A stretch of DNA of 64,000 nt from Jatrophihabitans sp. GTDB taxonomy: Bacteria > Actinomycetota > Actinomycetes > Mycobacteriales > Jatrophihabitantaceae. The DNA lies in assembly GCA_036389035.1 (NCBI GenBank), contig DASVQQ010000011.1, forward strand, positions 62,001-126,000. Reading direction: 5' to 3'. Positions 24,405 to 34,217 of this stretch are shown one piece after another. The translations under genes were made by a program, and so were the position numbers. Position 1 is the first letter of the stretch. Every line of letters begins with the position of its first letter. Below the pieces are notes generated by a model. It saw nothing but the letters and a program-made list of their open reading frames with translations. It was not told the DNA's origin and ran no database searches.

Positions 24405-24874
24405 TCATCGCCTCCATCGGGTGCTCGGCGCAGCAGCGACGGCAGGTATGCCGCGCCGGCGCCGCCTGCGGCCATGACATCGCCGGGGTTGGACATCGCA
24501 CAGGATCGTAACGACAGGCAGCCACAGCCGATGCAGGACTGCAGCCCGTCGCGTAGCGCCTGCAGTGCCTCGATCTGCTCGTTCAGCCGTTGGCGCCAAT
24601 CGCGCGAAATCCGTCCCCAGTCGGCCCTGGTCGGCGTTCGGAGGTCGGGCAGTTCGGCCAGCTCCGCCCGGATCTCCTCCAGGCTCAGACCGACGTTGCG
24701 AGCCGCTCTGATGAAGGCCAGCCTGCGCAGCACGCCGCGTTCGAAGCGGCGCTGGCCGCCGCTGGTCCGGCTGGCCCGGATCAAGCCTTCACGCTCGTAG
24801 TACCGAAGCGCCGAGGCCGCGAAGCCGCTTCGGCTGGCCACCTCGGACACCGTCAGCAACTGTGTCGAGTTCAT
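24401..24874 (-). CDS. soxR: Redox-sensing MerR-family activator SoxR
   Basis: The 157-residue protein has an N-terminal MerR helix-turn-helix ([20 protein letters not shown]), a dimerisation helix, and the [2Fe-2S] cluster motif [12 protein letters not shown] (C-x2-C-x-C-x5-C), which identifies SoxR. In actinobacteria SoxR usually responds to redox-cycling compounds and controls a few enzymes. Here the likely targets are its own operon with the PPOX protein and the divergent SDR gene, because a SoxR-like dyad lies between them. Confidence 0.95.
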   Translation of the reverse strand: MNSTQLLTVSEVASRSGFAASALRYYEREGLIRASRTSGGQRRFERGVLRRLAFIRAARNVGLSLEEIRAELAELPDLRTPTRADWGRISRDWRQRLNEQIEALQALRDGLQSCIGCGCLSLRSCAMSNPGDVMAAGGAGAAYLPSLLRRAPDGGDE

Positions 24875-24887
24875 CCTCCGATGGTAC

Positions 24888-24917
24888 TTGACTTAAAGCG
24901 CACTTCAACTTTAAGGA
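24888..24917 (+). promoter_or_regulatory. SoxR-type operator/promoter for the SDR gene
   Basis: TTGACT (24888-24893) and TAAGGA (24912-24917) are 18 bp apart, the long spacing of MerR-family promoters. Between them is the dyad TTAAAG-CGCA-CTTCAA (24893-24908). The segment is A+T-rich against its surroundings. Confidence 0.65.
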
Positions 24918-24947
24918 TGGTGCCATACCCCTAGTTCTGGAGGAGAA

Positions 24948-25787
24948 ATGCCCACTGCCGTGATCACCGGAGCGTCTGCCGGTCTCGGACGAGCACTGGC
25001 CGCCGGCCTGGCCCGACGAGGCTGGAACCTTGTCATTGACGCCCGTGGTCCCGATCGGCTGTTCCAGCTGGCCGATGAGCTGAGCGGGTCCTGCCAGCTG
25101 CGCGCGGTCGCCGGCGACGTCAGCGACGATGAACACCGCCGCCGGCTGGCCGAGGCCGCCGCCGAATTCGGCTCGCTGGACCTGCTGGTGAACAACGCCA
25201 GCACCCTGGGCCCGACCCCGCTGCCACCGCTCGCCGATCTGGCGCCGGACCGCCTCACCGAAATCCTGCAGGTGAACGTGGTGGCGCCACTGGCCCTGAT
25301 CCAGCTCAGCCTGCCGGCGCTCACGGCAGCCGGCGGCGCGGTGGTCAACCTCTCCTCCGACGCCGCAGTGGCGCACTACCCCGGATGGGGCGGATACGGC
25401 AGCGCCAAAGCAGCCCTGGACCATCTGAGCGCCACCTTGGCCGCGGAGAACCCGCAGCTTCGCTGGTACAGCTTCGACCCGGGCGACATGCGCACCGAGA
25501 TGCACCAGGCCGCCTTCCCCGGCGAGGACATCAGCGACCGGCCGACGCCCGAGTCGGTGCTGCCCGCGTTGCTGCGGCTGATCGACACCCGCCCGCCCAG
25601 CGGTCGCTACACCAGCGCCGATCCGGAGCTAGCCGCCGGATCAGCTGACGCCACCCAACCAGCCGACGCCACCCGACCAGCCGACGCCACCCAACCAGCC
25701 GAAGCCGCCCGACCGACTGAACCCATCGCACTAGCCGAAGCCGCCGAGCCTGCGTTGGCCGACTTCGCCGAAGGAGCCTCACGATGA
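24948..25787 (+). CDS. Short-chain dehydrogenase/reductase (SDR), probable SoxR target
   Basis: The core (about 1-230) is a classical SDR with the NAD(P) motif TGASAGLG at the N-terminus, LLVNNAS, and the catalytic Ser then YGSAK (Tyr-x-x-x-Lys). The substrate is unknown. A C-terminal extension of about 45 residues is mostly four 18-bp units (ADATQP/ADATRP) and Ala-rich sequence, outside the Rossmann fold. GGAGGAG precedes the ATG. The stop overlaps the start of the QueA-like gene as ATGA. Confidence 0.9.
   Translation: MPTAVITGASAGLGRALAAGLARRGWNLVIDARGPDRLFQLADELSGSCQLRAVAGDVSDDEHRRRLAEAAAEFGSLDLLVNNASTLGPTPLPPLADLAPDRLTEILQVNVVAPLALIQLSLPALTAAGGAVVNLSSDAAVAHYPGWGGYGSAKAALDHLSATLAAENPQLRWYSFDPGDMRTEMHQAAFPGEDISDRPTPESVLPALLRLIDTRPPSGRYTSADPELAAGSADATQPADATRPADATQPAEAARPTEPIALAEAAEPALADFAEGASR
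25644..25715. repeat. 18-bp in-frame tandem repeat at the 3' end of the SDR gene
   Basis: Four 18-mers of GCCGACGCCACCCAACCA type encode ADATQP, ADATRP, ADATQP and AEAARP. Confidence 0.93.
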
Positions 25788-27031
25788 CGATGCACGCCTA
25801 CGCCCCGCGCACCCGGTTCGAGCTGCCCGAGAACCTGACCGCGACCGAACCGCCCGAGCACCGCGGCCTCAGCCGGGACGGCGTGCGGCTGCTGGTAGCC
25901 GAAGCCGGGCCGAGCGCCGGCAACCCCGACGCCGAAGCCGTGCGGAGCGCCGGCGGCCCGGACGCCGAAGCCGTGCGGAGCGTCGTCAACCCCGACGCCG
26001 GAGCCGTGCGAAGCGCCGGCAACCCCGACGCCGGCGGCCCGGACGCCGGCGACGCCGATGCCGGTGACATCGACGGCGTCCGGCTGACCCACAGCCGGTT
26101 CCGGGAACTGGGCCGCCACCTCGAACCCGGCGACCTGGTCGTCGTCAACACCTCCAAGACCATCGCCGGCGAGATCGACGCGGTCGGCGACGGCGGTTGG
26201 CCGGTGGTGTTGCACGTGGCCAGCCCGCTGGCCGACGGCAGCTGGGTGGTCGAGCTGCGCACCGCGCCGGACGCGGCACTGCCGCTGCTCACCGCCCACC
26301 CGGATGAGGTGTTCCGGTTGCCGGCCGGGGTTCGGCTGCGGTTGCTGGCGCCCTATCCCGAGCACGCCGCGTCGCCGACCGGCCAGGGCAACCGGTTGTG
26401 GCGCGCAAAGGTGACCGGAGGACTGCCCTTCGCCGACTACCTGCTGCGCCACGGACGCCCGATCAGCTACGGCTACCTGCGCGGGCACTGGCCCCTCTCG
26501 GACTACCAGACCGTCTTCGCCCAGCACCCCGGCAGCGCGGAGATGCCGAGCGCCGGCCGCCCGTTCACCCCCGAACTGGTCACTGACCTGATCAGCCGGG
26601 GAATCGCGTTCGCGCCGATCACGCTGCACACCGGGGTGTCCTCGCAGGACGCCGGCGAGCCGCCGCAGGCCGAACGTTTCGAGGTGCCGGCCGCCACCGC
26701 CCGGCTGGTGAACGCCACCCGACTCGGCGGTGGTCGGGTGGTCGCGGTGGGCACCACGGTCACCCGGGCGCTGGAGTCCGCGGCCGGTCCCGACGGCTGG
26801 CTGAGCCCAGCCAGCGGCTGGACCGAGCTGGTCATCGGCCCCGAGCATCCGGCGCGGGTGGTGACCGGGCTGATCACCGGCCTGCACAATCCGGACGCCT
26901 CCCACCTGCTGCTGGTGGAGTCAATCGCCGGCCCCCGGCTCACCCAGCGGGCCTACGACGAGGCCGTACGGGCGGGCTACCTCTGGCACGAGTTCGGCGA
27001 CTCCTGCCTACTGCTCGGCGAACGGAGCTGA
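25784..27031 (+). CDS. QueA-like S-adenosylmethionine:tRNA ribosyltransferase-isomerase paralogue
   Basis: The 415-residue protein aligns over its length with QueA: an N-terminal FELPENLTATEPPEHR, a C-terminal VVAVGTTVTRALESAA. But signature positions differ. The HVGAGTF-x-PV segment is HTGVSSQDAGEPP, DTRV is NTSKTI, and TNFHLP is TGLHNP. No other queuosine gene is nearby. I read it as an actinobacterial paralogue of unknown substrate, not a proven QueA. A block of four 33-bp repeats (GNPDAEAVRSA) is inserted near residue 44-87, before the RFRELG segment. Translation is coupled to the SDR gene by an ATGA overlap. Confidence 0.8.
   Translation: MTMHAYAPRTRFELPENLTATEPPEHRGLSRDGVRLLVAEAGPSAGNPDAEAVRSAGGPDAEAVRSVVNPDAGAVRSAGNPDAGGPDAGDADAGDIDGVRLTHSRFRELGRHLEPGDLVVVNTSKTIAGEIDAVGDGGWPVVLHVASPLADGSWVVELRTAPDAALPLLTAHPDEVFRLPAGVRLRLLAPYPEHAASPTGQGNRLWRAKVTGGLPFADYLLRHGRPISYGYLRGHWPLSDYQTVFAQHPGSAEMPSAGRPFTPELVTDLISRGIAFAPITLHTGVSSQDAGEPPQAERFEVPAATARLVNATRLGGGRVVAVGTTVTRALESAAGPDGWLSPASGWTELVIGPEHPARVVTGLITGLHNPDASHLLLVESIAGPRLTQRAYDEAVRAGYLWHEFGDSCLLLGERS
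25913..26044. repeat. 33-bp in-frame tandem repeat in the QueA-like gene
   Basis: Four 33-mers (25913, 25946, 25979, 26012) encode 11-residue units of the form SAGNPDAEAVR. Confidence 0.94.
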
Positions 27032-27055
27032 GCGCCCGCACTACCGTTGCCAGGC

Positions 27056-27979
27056 ATGCACCCGTCGCCAGACACGCACCCGTTGCCAGGCATGCACCCG
27101 TCGCCAGACACGCACCCGTCGCCAGACACGCACCCGTCGCCAGACACGCACCCGTCGCCAGACACGCACCCGTCGCCAGACACGCACCCGTCGCCAGACA
27201 CGCACCCCCAACCGGACCGGCTCGCCGCGATCGCCACCCGGTTGCCCGGCGCGCTGATCGCGCTGGACTTCGACGGCACCCTGGCGTCGATCGTCAGCGA
27301 TCCCAGCACCTCACGGCCGGTGCCCGGTGTCATCGACACCCTGGCCAGGCTGGCGGACGCCGGAGCGCAGATCGCGATAGTCACCGGCCGCGACGCTGCC
27401 ACGGTGCTCGAACTCGGCGGCCTGCACGCCATCGCGGACGTGGTCGTCAGCGGCCTGCACGGCGCGGAGACCTGGCAGCACGGCAAGCTGCGGACCCGTG
27501 CCGAGCCGGCCGGACTGGCGGCGCTGCGCACCAGCCTGCCCCCGCTGCTACGCCAGGCCGGCGACGGGGTGTGGCTGGAGGACAAGCGGCTGTCGTTGGT
27601 GGTGCACACCCGGCAGGCCGCTGACCCGGAGCGGGCGCTCATCGAGCTCGGCGACCGGCTGCCGCCGCTGGTCGCCGAGCAGGGCCTGGAACTGCATCCG
27701 GGCAAGCTGGTGCTCGAGATCAGGATTCCCCACCTGTCCAAGGCCACCGCGCTGCGGCAGCTGCTGACCCCGAGCACCACGGCAGCGCTGTTCGCCGGCG
27801 ACGATTACGGGGACCTGCCGGCGCTGGCCGCGGTGTCGGCCTGGGCGGCGGACACCGGCCGGCCCGGCCTGACGATCGCGGTCGGCGAGCTGGCCGAGTT
27901 GCGCCGGGCCGCCGACTGCGCGGTGGAATCACCGGCCGAACTGGCCGGCTTGCTGGCGGGGCTGCTGGCAACCCGTTGA
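27056..27979 (+). CDS. otsB: Trehalose-6-phosphate phosphatase OtsB with repeat N-terminus
   Basis: OtsB dephosphorylates trehalose-6-phosphate. The HAD core is complete: LIALDFDGTLASIV (nucleophile Asp), IVTGRD, the GLHGAE segment, and FAGDDYGDLPAL. The first 55 residues are HPSPDT repeats from an 18-bp tandem array. The ATG at 27056 has TACCGT (27042-27047) 8 nt upstream and no ribosome binding site; a TTG 9 bp upstream is less likely, and the ATG at 27092 is inside the array. No otsA is adjacent. Confidence 0.9.
   Translation: MHPSPDTHPLPGMHPSPDTHPSPDTHPSPDTHPSPDTHPSPDTHPSPDTHPQPDRLAAIATRLPGALIALDFDGTLASIVSDPSTSRPVPGVIDTLARLADAGAQIAIVTGRDAATVLELGGLHAIADVVVSGLHGAETWQHGKLRTRAEPAGLAALRTSLPPLLRQAGDGVWLEDKRLSLVVHTRQAADPERALIELGDRLPPLVAEQGLELHPGKLVLEIRIPHLSKATALRQLLTPSTTAALFAGDDYGDLPALAAVSAWAADTGRPGLTIAVGELAELRRAADCAVESPAELAGLLAGLLATR
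27059..27202. repeat. 18-bp in-frame tandem repeat at the 5' end of otsB
   Basis: Eight consecutive 18-mers of CACCCGTCGCCAGACACG (one variant copy at 27077) encode HPSPDT. Six downstream copies are identical, which points to recent expansion. Confidence 0.97.
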
Positions 27980-28035
27980 GACACGCGGCGGGGGGACTGC
28001 CACACCCGAGCGCCGCTTGATGATCTGATGTGGCT

Positions 28036-29040
28036 ATGACGGTGTCCGAGCACTCAGCCAGCCCCGCCGCCCAACGAGGCGACGGCCGGATCGTCGTGGA
28101 CAACCTGACCAAGGTCTTCGGCACCCAGCGGGCGGTGGACTCGCTCAGCTTCACGGTCGAGCCCGGCTCGGTGACCGGCTTTCTCGGCCCCAACGGGGCG
28201 GGCAAGACCACCACCCTGCGGATGCTGCTGGGGCTGGTGCGGCCGACGTCAGGCACCGCGACCATCAACGGGGTGACCTACGAGTCGCTGCCCCGGCCGT
28301 TGCAGACCGTCGGCGCCGCGCTGGAGGCAGCCAGCTTCCATCCGGCCCACACCGGCCTGCAGCACCTGCGGATCTACTGCGCGGCCGCCGGCCTGCCCGC
28401 GCGCCGGGCCGACGAGGTGCTGGACCTGGTGGGGCTGGGCCACGTCGGCAAGAAGAAGACCAAGGGTTACTCGATGGGCATGCGGCAGCGGCTGGGCCTG
28501 GCCGGCACGCTGCTCGGCGATCCGCGGGTGCTGATCCTGGACGAGCCGGCCAACGGCCTGGACCCCGAAGGCATCCGCTGGCTGCGCGGGTTCTTCCGGC
28601 ACCTGGCCGGCGAGGGCCGCACCGTCCTGGTGTCGAGCCACCAGCTGGCCGAGGTGCAAGAAGTGGCGGACCGGGCGGTGATCCTCAACCGCGGCAAGCT
28701 GGTCAGGGCCGGCACCCTCAACGAGCTGTCGGCCGGAACAGCCACCACCGTGGTGCGCGGACCGGCGCTGGGCCCGTTGCAGCAGGCGCTGGCGCAGGCT
28801 GGTTTCGGCGGCACCACCGAGCCCGACGGCGCGCTGCGGGTCCGCACCGACCGGCTCGACCGGGTCGGCAACCTGGCCTTCGTCCACAACGTGGAGCTGC
28901 ACGAACTCCGGCTGGAGGAGTTCGACCTCGAGCGGCTGTTCTTCAGCCTGACCGAGGGTGAGCACCGCGGCGCGGAGCTGGAACCGCCCGGCAATACCCC
29001 GCACCGATTCCAGGACCGATTCCAGGGAGGTCAGCGATGA
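28036..29040 (+). CDS. ABC transporter ATP-binding protein
   Basis: The protein of 334 residues has Walker A (FLGPNGAGKTTTL), the signature YSMGMRQRLGLAGTL, and Walker B (VLILDEPANGLDPEG), followed by an H-loop (VSSHQLAEV). It resembles the DrrA/BcrA-type ATPases that drive exporters of antibiotics or act on the membrane. The C-terminal domain (after about 240) is the usual extension. It overlaps the permease gene by 4 bp (ATGA), so the two form one transporter. A GTG at 28030 is an alternative start. Confidence 0.92.
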   Translation: MTVSEHSASPAAQRGDGRIVVDNLTKVFGTQRAVDSLSFTVEPGSVTGFLGPNGAGKTTTLRMLLGLVRPTSGTATINGVTYESLPRPLQTVGAALEAASFHPAHTGLQHLRIYCAAAGLPARRADEVLDLVGLGHVGKKKTKGYSMGMRQRLGLAGTLLGDPRVLILDEPANGLDPEGIRWLRGFFRHLAGEGRTVLVSSHQLAEVQEVADRAVILNRGKLVRAGTLNELSAGTATTVVRGPALGPLQQALAQAGFGGTTEPDGALRVRTDRLDRVGNLAFVHNVELHELRLEEFDLERLFFSLTEGEHRGAELEPPGNTPHRFQDRFQGGQR

Positions 29041-29798
29041 TCAACCTGGTCCGCTCCGAAGTCCTCAAGATCCGCAGCACCCAGGTCTGGTTCTGGATGG
29101 TGCTGCTGGCCGCCGCCTTCACCGCGCTGGGCACCATCGGAATGGTGGTGACGGCGATCAACGACCACGACAACGGCGCGCCGGTCGACTACTACTCCGT
29201 CTTCACCCAGTCCGAGGGCGCCGGAGTCGCGCTGCTGGTACTGGGGTTGCTGGGCCTGACCACCGAGTTTCGGCACAAGACGATCACCCCCACGTTGCTG
29301 GCGACTCCGAACCGGTGGCAGCTGCTGGCCGGCAAGGCCGCCTCCTACGCCGTCTTCGCAGTCATCTACGCCCTCATTTGCGTGGCGCTGAACTTCGCGA
29401 TCGCGATCATCTGGCTGTCCAGCGTCGGAGTGCCGGTCGAGTTCGGGCAGGGCGTGCCCGGTGGCGTGGCGAAGGCGTTCGCGACGCTGGTGATGACCGG
29501 CATGTTCGGCCTCGGACTGGGCGCGGTGCTGCGCAATCAGGCCGCCGCGATGGTCTTCGGAATCGTGTACTTCTTCATCCTCGACCCGGTTCTCAACTTC
29601 ACGCCCTGGGTGCGCAAGGTCTACGCCTACACCCCCGGGGGCGCCGTGCAGGCCTTTCTCTCCAACGGCAATGCGGAGGGCTTGCCCGGTGACGTGAACC
29701 TGCTGGCCCCGGCTGCCGGCGGCCTGCTGTTCCTGGCCTGGACGCTGGCGCTGCTGATCATCGGAGGCAGGATCAACCTGAGCCGCGATATCAGCTGA
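29037..29798 (+). CDS. ABC transporter permease (ABC-2 type)
   Basis: The 253-residue membrane protein has about six hydrophobic segments in the pattern of an ABC-2 permease: an N-terminal LVRSEVLKIRSTQVWFWMVL, then alternating helices to a final LLFLAWTLALLIIGGRINL. It follows the ATPase with a 4-bp overlap and should form a homodimer-like exporter with it. Substrate is unknown. No regulator or resistance gene is linked. Confidence 0.88.
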   Translation: MINLVRSEVLKIRSTQVWFWMVLLAAAFTALGTIGMVVTAINDHDNGAPVDYYSVFTQSEGAGVALLVLGLLGLTTEFRHKTITPTLLATPNRWQLLAGKAASYAVFAVIYALICVALNFAIAIIWLSSVGVPVEFGQGVPGGVAKAFATLVMTGMFGLGLGAVLRNQAAAMVFGIVYFFILDPVLNFTPWVRKVYAYTPGGAVQAFLSNGNAEGLPGDVNLLAPAAGGLLFLAWTLALLIIGGRINLSRDIS

Positions 29799-29990
29799 GC
29801 GGCCCGAAATGGGCAAGCTGTGAGGAATCGCACCGATCTCAGGTCATCGGATGGGCGGGCGGCGCTGCGCCTTCCGGAGGTCCACGCGTACCCTGGTTTA
29901 TCAGGTCGTGCCCTGCCAGGGTGGTAGCTGCTACCCGGCGAGCGCTCCCCATCCGCAGGCTTTCGCAGACTCCGAGAAGGTGACGACGAC

Positions 29991-32900
29991 GTGACCGCGC
30001 AGTCCTCGACTGGCAGTGAATCAACCCGCCCCGACTTCGGCGCGAACGAGTGGCTGGTCGAGGAGATGTACGAGCGTTACCTGACCGATCCGGCGGCGGT
30101 GGACGCGGCCTGGCACGACTTCTTCGCCGACTACCGGCCCACGGCCGGCCCGGCCGGGTCTGTCCGGCATTCGCCGCCGGGCAGCAGCTACGGCGACGAC
30201 GAGACCGAGGCTCTCCTGGCCCCGCTGCCTGAGGCCGCCGAGACCGACGCGGCCACCAGCAACGGACACGACGGCAACCGCGCCACCGTCGGCAGCCATC
30301 GGGACACGGCCGCCTCGGACGAAGACGCAACCGCCTCGGACGGCAGTGGCCGCACCGCCGCGGGCGGAGACCGGGCTGCCTCGGACGAAGACGCGGCCGC
30401 CTCAGACGGCAGTGGCGCCGCCTCGGACGGCAGCGGCCGTACCGCCATGGGCAAGACCGAGACCTCGGCAGCGGTGAGCGTCCCGCAGAACCCGGCACCG
30501 ACGCCGCCTTCCAGCGAGCAGGCGCCCGGCGACCAGGCCACCGGTCAGCCGGCAGCCAGTGAGCCCCCCGCCAAACCGGCCCCCGCCAAGCCGGCCGACG
30601 CCAAGCCGGCCGACGCCAAGCCCGCGACCGAGCCCGCCGCCGCCAAGCCCGCGACCGAGCCGGCCGCCGCCCAGCCCGCCGCCGCTCAGCCCGCCAAGGC
30701 CTCCTGGACCACCCCGTCGGTCGCGCCGAACGCCCCGGCCGAAGGTCACGTCACCGTGCTGCGCGGCGCGCCGGCCAAAGTCGTCACCAACATGCAGGCC
30801 TCGCTGGAGATCCCGACCGCGACCAGCGTCCGGGCCGTGCCGGCCAAGCTGCTCGCCGACAACCGGATCATCATCAACAACCACCTGCGCCGGGCCCGCG
30901 GCGGCAAGGTCAGCTTCACCCACCTGATCGGTTACGCCGTGGTGCGGGCGCTGCATGACTACCCGGAGATGAACAACTTCTTCGCGGTCAACGCCGAGGG
31001 CAAGCCGGTCGTGGTGCAGCCCGAGCACGTCAACCTGGGCCTGGCGATCGACCTGCCGGGCAAGGACGGCGGCCGCTCACTGGTGGTCGCCTCGATCAAG
31101 AACGCCGAGAAGATGGACTTCGCGGCCTTCTGGGGCGCCTACGAAGACATCATCCGCCGCGCCCGCACCGGCAAGCTGACCGCCGAGGACTTCGCCGGCA
31201 CCACCGTCAGCCTGACCAACCCCGGAACGATCGGCACCAACCACTCGGTGCCGCGACTGATGCAGGGCCAGGGCGCGATCATCGGCGTCGGCGCGATGGA
31301 GTACCCCGCCGAGTTCAGCGGCATGAACCCCGACGCCCTGAACGACATGGGCATCTCGCGCACCATGACGCTCACCTCGACCTATGACCACCGGATCATC
31401 CAGGGCGCCCAGTCGGGTGAGTTCCTGCGCCGGGTGCACCAGCTGCTGCTCGGCGAGGACAGCTTCTACTACGACATCTTCGCCGCCCTGCGCATCCCGT
31501 ACGAGCCGGCGATCTGGCTGACCGACCGCGAGTTCAGCCACGAGGGCCAGATCGACAAGGGCGCCCGGGTGATCGAGCTGATCAACGCCTACCGGACCTC
31601 GGGCCACCTGATGGCCGACACCGATCCGCTGGAGTTCAAGATCCGGACCCACCCGGACCTCGATATCACCAAGCACGGCCTGACCCTGTGGGACCTGGAC
31701 CGGGAGTTCGCGGTCGGCGGCTTCGCCGGCAACAAGCTGATGAAGCTGCGCGACATCCTCGGGGTGCTGCGTGACGCCTACTGCCGCCGGGTCGGTGTGG
31801 AGTACATGCACATCATCGACCCCGAGGAGCGCGCCTGGATCCAGCAGAACATCGAGATCAAGAACGACGCCCCGACCCGGGAGGAGCAGAAGCACATCCT
31901 GTCCCGGCTCAACGTCGCCGAGGCGTTCGAGACCTTCCTGCAGACCAAGTACGTCGGCCAGAAGCGCTTCAGCCTCGAAGGTGGCGAGACCGTCATCGCG
32001 CTGCTGGACGCGGTGCTGGCCGAGGCGGCCAGCTACTCGCTGGACGAGGTCGTCATCGGCATGCCGCACCGCGGCCGGCTCAACGTGCTCGCCAACATCG
32101 TGGGCAAGCCCTACGCCAAGATCTTCAACGAGTTCGAGGGCAACATCGACCCGGGCACCGCGCAGGGCTCCGGTGACGTCAAATACCACCTCGGCGCGCA
32201 CGGCACCTACGTCAGCCCCGACGGGACCAAGGTCGCGGTCGAGCTGACCGCCAACCCCTCGCACCTGGAGGCCGTCAACCCGGTGCTCGAGGGAATCGTC
32301 CGCGCCAAGCAGGACATCCTCGACAAGGGCGAGGACGGCTTCACGGTGCTGCCGCTGCTGATGCACGGCGACGCCGCCTTCGCCGGCCAGGGCGTGGTGG
32401 CCGAGACCTTGAACCTGTCACAGCTTCGCGGCTACCGCACCGGCGGCACCGTGCACGTGGTGGTGAACAACCAGGTCGGCTTCACCACCTCGCCGGCGCA
32501 GTCCCGCTCCAGCCTGTACTGCACCGACATCGCCCGGATGATCTCGGCGCCGATCTTCCACGTCAACGGCGATGACCCCGAAGCCTGCGTGCGGGTGGCC
32601 AAGCTGGCAGTGGCCTACCGGGTGAAGTTCAAGAAGGACGTCATCATCGACATGGTGTGCTACCGGCGCCGCGGGCACAACGAGGCCGACAACCCCTCGT
32701 TCACCCAGCCGCTGATGTACGACATCATCGACAGCAAGCGCAGCGTCCGAAAGCTCTACACCGAGGCCCTGATCGGCCGCGGCGACATCACCATCACCGA
32801 CGCCGAAGAGGCGCTCAAGGACTTCCAGTCCCAGCTGGAGAAAGTGTTCCTGGAGACCAGGGACGCCACCGGCAAGCCACGGCCCGAGCCCGTGATGGAG

Positions 32901-34085
32901 GAGTCGCCCACCCAGCCGCACACCTCGACGGCCATCTCGGCCGAGCTGATCAAGACCATCGGCGACCTCTACGCCAACCACCCGGCCGGATTCAGCATCC
33001 ACCCCCGGCTCAAGCCGCAGATCGACCGCCGGGTGGCCCAGACCACCGGCGGCGACGTGGACTGGGCCACCGCCGAGCTGCTGGCCCTGGGCTCGCTGAC
33101 CGTCGACGGCCACCCGGTGCGGCTGGCCGGCCAGGATTCCCGCCGCGGCACCTTCACCCAGCGGCATGCGGTGCTGATCGACCGGGCCAACGGCGAGGAG
33201 TACACCCCGCTGCGGCACATCCCGGGCGCCAAGGCCCCGTTCCGGGCCTATGACTCGCTGCTGTCGGAGTACGCCGCGATGGGCTTCGAGTACGGCTACT
33301 CGGTGGCCAACCCCGACGCCATGGTGGTCTGGGAAGCCCAGTTCGGCGACTTCGCCAACGGCGCGCAGACCATCATCGACGAGTTCATCGCCTCGGGCGA
33401 GGCCAAGTGGGGCCAGCGCTCCTCGGTGACGCTGCTGCTGCCGCACGGCTACGAGGGTCAGGGTCCGGACCACTCCACCGGCCGTCCGGAACGGTTCCTG
33501 CAGCTGGCGGCGGAGAACAACATGACGGTGGCGATGTGCTCCTCGCCGGCCAACTACTTCCACCTGCTGCGCCGGCAGGCGCTGTCCGACATCCGCCGGC
33601 CGCTGATCGCGTTCACCCCCAAGTCGCTGCTGCGGCTCAAGGCCGCGGTCAGCCAGCTGGAGGAGTTCACCGACGGCGGCTTCCGGTCGGTGATCGGAGA
33701 CTCCTCGGCGGCGCCGGACCAGGTCAGCCGGGTGGTGCTGTGCAGCGGCAAGGTCTACTACGACCTGCTGGCGGCACGCACCGAGGCCGGCCGGTCCGAC
33801 CTGGCGATCGTGCGCCTGGAGCAGCTCTACCCGCTGCCCGGTGACGAGATCGCCGCCGAGCTGGCCAAGTACCCGCAGGCCCAGCTGATCTGGGCGCAGG
33901 AGGAGCCGGCCAACCAGGGCGCCTACCCGTTCATCGCGCTGAACCTTCCCGAGCGTCTAGCTGCCCACGGCGACACCCGGCAGCTCTACCGCGCCTCGCG
34001 CAAGGCTTCGGCGTCCCCGGCGGTCGGCTCGGCCAGCGTGCACGACAAGCAGCAGCGCGAGGTCGTGGCGACGGCGTTGGGCTGA
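29991..34085 (+). CDS. kgd: Multifunctional 2-oxoglutarate decarboxylase/dehydrogenase Kgd
   Basis: The 1364-residue protein joins an E2-type acyltransferase domain to a full E1 2-oxoglutarate decarboxylase, as in mycobacterial Kgd. After an N-terminal helix segment ([13 protein letters not shown]) and about 170 residues of linker, the E2 core (about 255-490) has [17 protein letters not shown]1 follows, with [13 protein letters not shown] and the ThDP motif GDAAFAGQG...NNQVGFTT near 793. It is a TCA-cycle enzyme. The linker is unusually repetitive ([12 protein letters not shown] blocks and Pro/Ala/Lys repeats). The GTG has GAGAAGG upstream. The stop codon is the first copy of a tandem repeat. 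Confidence 0.95.
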   Translation: MTAQSSTGSESTRPDFGANEWLVEEMYERYLTDPAAVDAAWHDFFADYRPTAGPAGSVRHSPPGSSYGDDETEALLAPLPEAAETDAATSNGHDGNRATVGSHRDTAASDEDATASDGSGRTAAGGDRAASDEDAAASDGSGAASDGSGRTAMGKTETSAAVSVPQNPAPTPPSSEQAPGDQATGQPAASEPPAKPAPAKPADAKPADAKPATEPAAAKPATEPAAAQPAAAQPAKASWTTPSVAPNAPAEGHVTVLRGAPAKVVTNMQASLEIPTATSVRAVPAKLLADNRIIINNHLRRARGGKVSFTHLIGYAVVRALHDYPEMNNFFAVNAEGKPVVVQPEHVNLGLAIDLPGKDGGRSLVVASIKNAEKMDFAAFWGAYEDIIRRARTGKLTAEDFAGTTVSLTNPGTIGTNHSVPRLMQGQGAIIGVGAMEYPAEFSGMNPDALNDMGISRTMTLTSTYDHRIIQGAQSGEFLRRVHQLLLGEDSFYYDIFAALRIPYEPAIWLTDREFSHEGQIDKGARVIELINAYRTSGHLMADTDPLEFKIRTHPDLDITKHGLTLWDLDREFAVGGFAGNKLMKLRDILGVLRDAYCRRVGVEYMHIIDPEERAWIQQNIEIKNDAPTREEQKHILSRLNVAEAFETFLQTKYVGQKRFSLEGGETVIALLDAVLAEAASYSLDEVVIGMPHRGRLNVLANIVGKPYAKIFNEFEGNIDPGTAQGSGDVKYHLGAHGTYVSPDGTKVAVELTANPSHLEAVNPVLEGIVRAKQDILDKGEDGFTVLPLLMHGDAAFAGQGVVAETLNLSQLRGYRTGGTVHVVVNNQVGFTTSPAQSRSSLYCTDIARMISAPIFHVNGDDPEACVRVAKLAVAYRVKFKKDVIIDMVCYRRRGHNEADNPSFTQPLMYDIIDSKRSVRKLYTEALIGRGDITITDAEEALKDFQSQLEKVFLETRDATGKPRPEPVMEESPTQPHTSTAISAELIKTIGDLYANHPAGFSIHPRLKPQIDRRVAQTTGGDVDWATAELLALGSLTVDGHPVRLAGQDSRRGTFTQRHAVLIDRANGEEYTPLRHIPGAKAPFRAYDSLLSEYAAMGFEYGYSVANPDAMVVWEAQFGDFANGAQTIIDEFIASGEAKWGQRSSVTLLLPHGYEGQGPDHSTGRPERFLQLAAENNMTVAMCSSPANYFHLLRRQALSDIRRPLIAFTPKSLLRLKAAVSQLEEFTDGGFRSVIGDSSAAPDQVSRVVLCSGKVYYDLLAARTEAGRSDLAIVRLEQLYPLPGDEIAAELAKYPQAQLIWAQEEPANQGAYPFIALNLPERLAAHGDTRQLYRASRKASASPAVGSASVHDKQQREVVATALG
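30304..30705. repeat. Low-complexity repeat blocks in the kgd linker
   Basis: Two in-frame blocks occur: about 30304-30450, encoding SDEDA/SDGSG units, and about 30565-30705, encoding [14 protein letters not shown] units. The second type is common in E2 linkers; the first is less usual. Confidence 0.75.
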
Positions 34086-34181
34086 CGGCCAGCACTGCCG
34101 CCGCTGACGGCCAGCGCCGCCGCTGACGGTCCGCGCCGCCGCTGACGGCCAGCACTACCGCCGCTGACGGTCAGCACCGCC
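34081..34181. repeat. 19/22-bp tandem repeat beginning at the kgd stop codon
   Basis: Five units starting GCTGACGG (lengths 22, 19, 19, 22, 19) run from the kgd end into the gap. The first unit supplies the kgd TGA, so the stop region is duplicated. The repeat nearly fills the 132-bp gap. Confidence 0.92.
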
Positions 34182-34217
34182 GGCAGCGGCGCATCCCACG
34201 CGCGCTAGGTTGGGCTC

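Noticed and set aside
32418-33563. 381-codon frame opposite kgd E1
   Set aside because: Kgd motifs on the other strand are intact; the frame has no domain.
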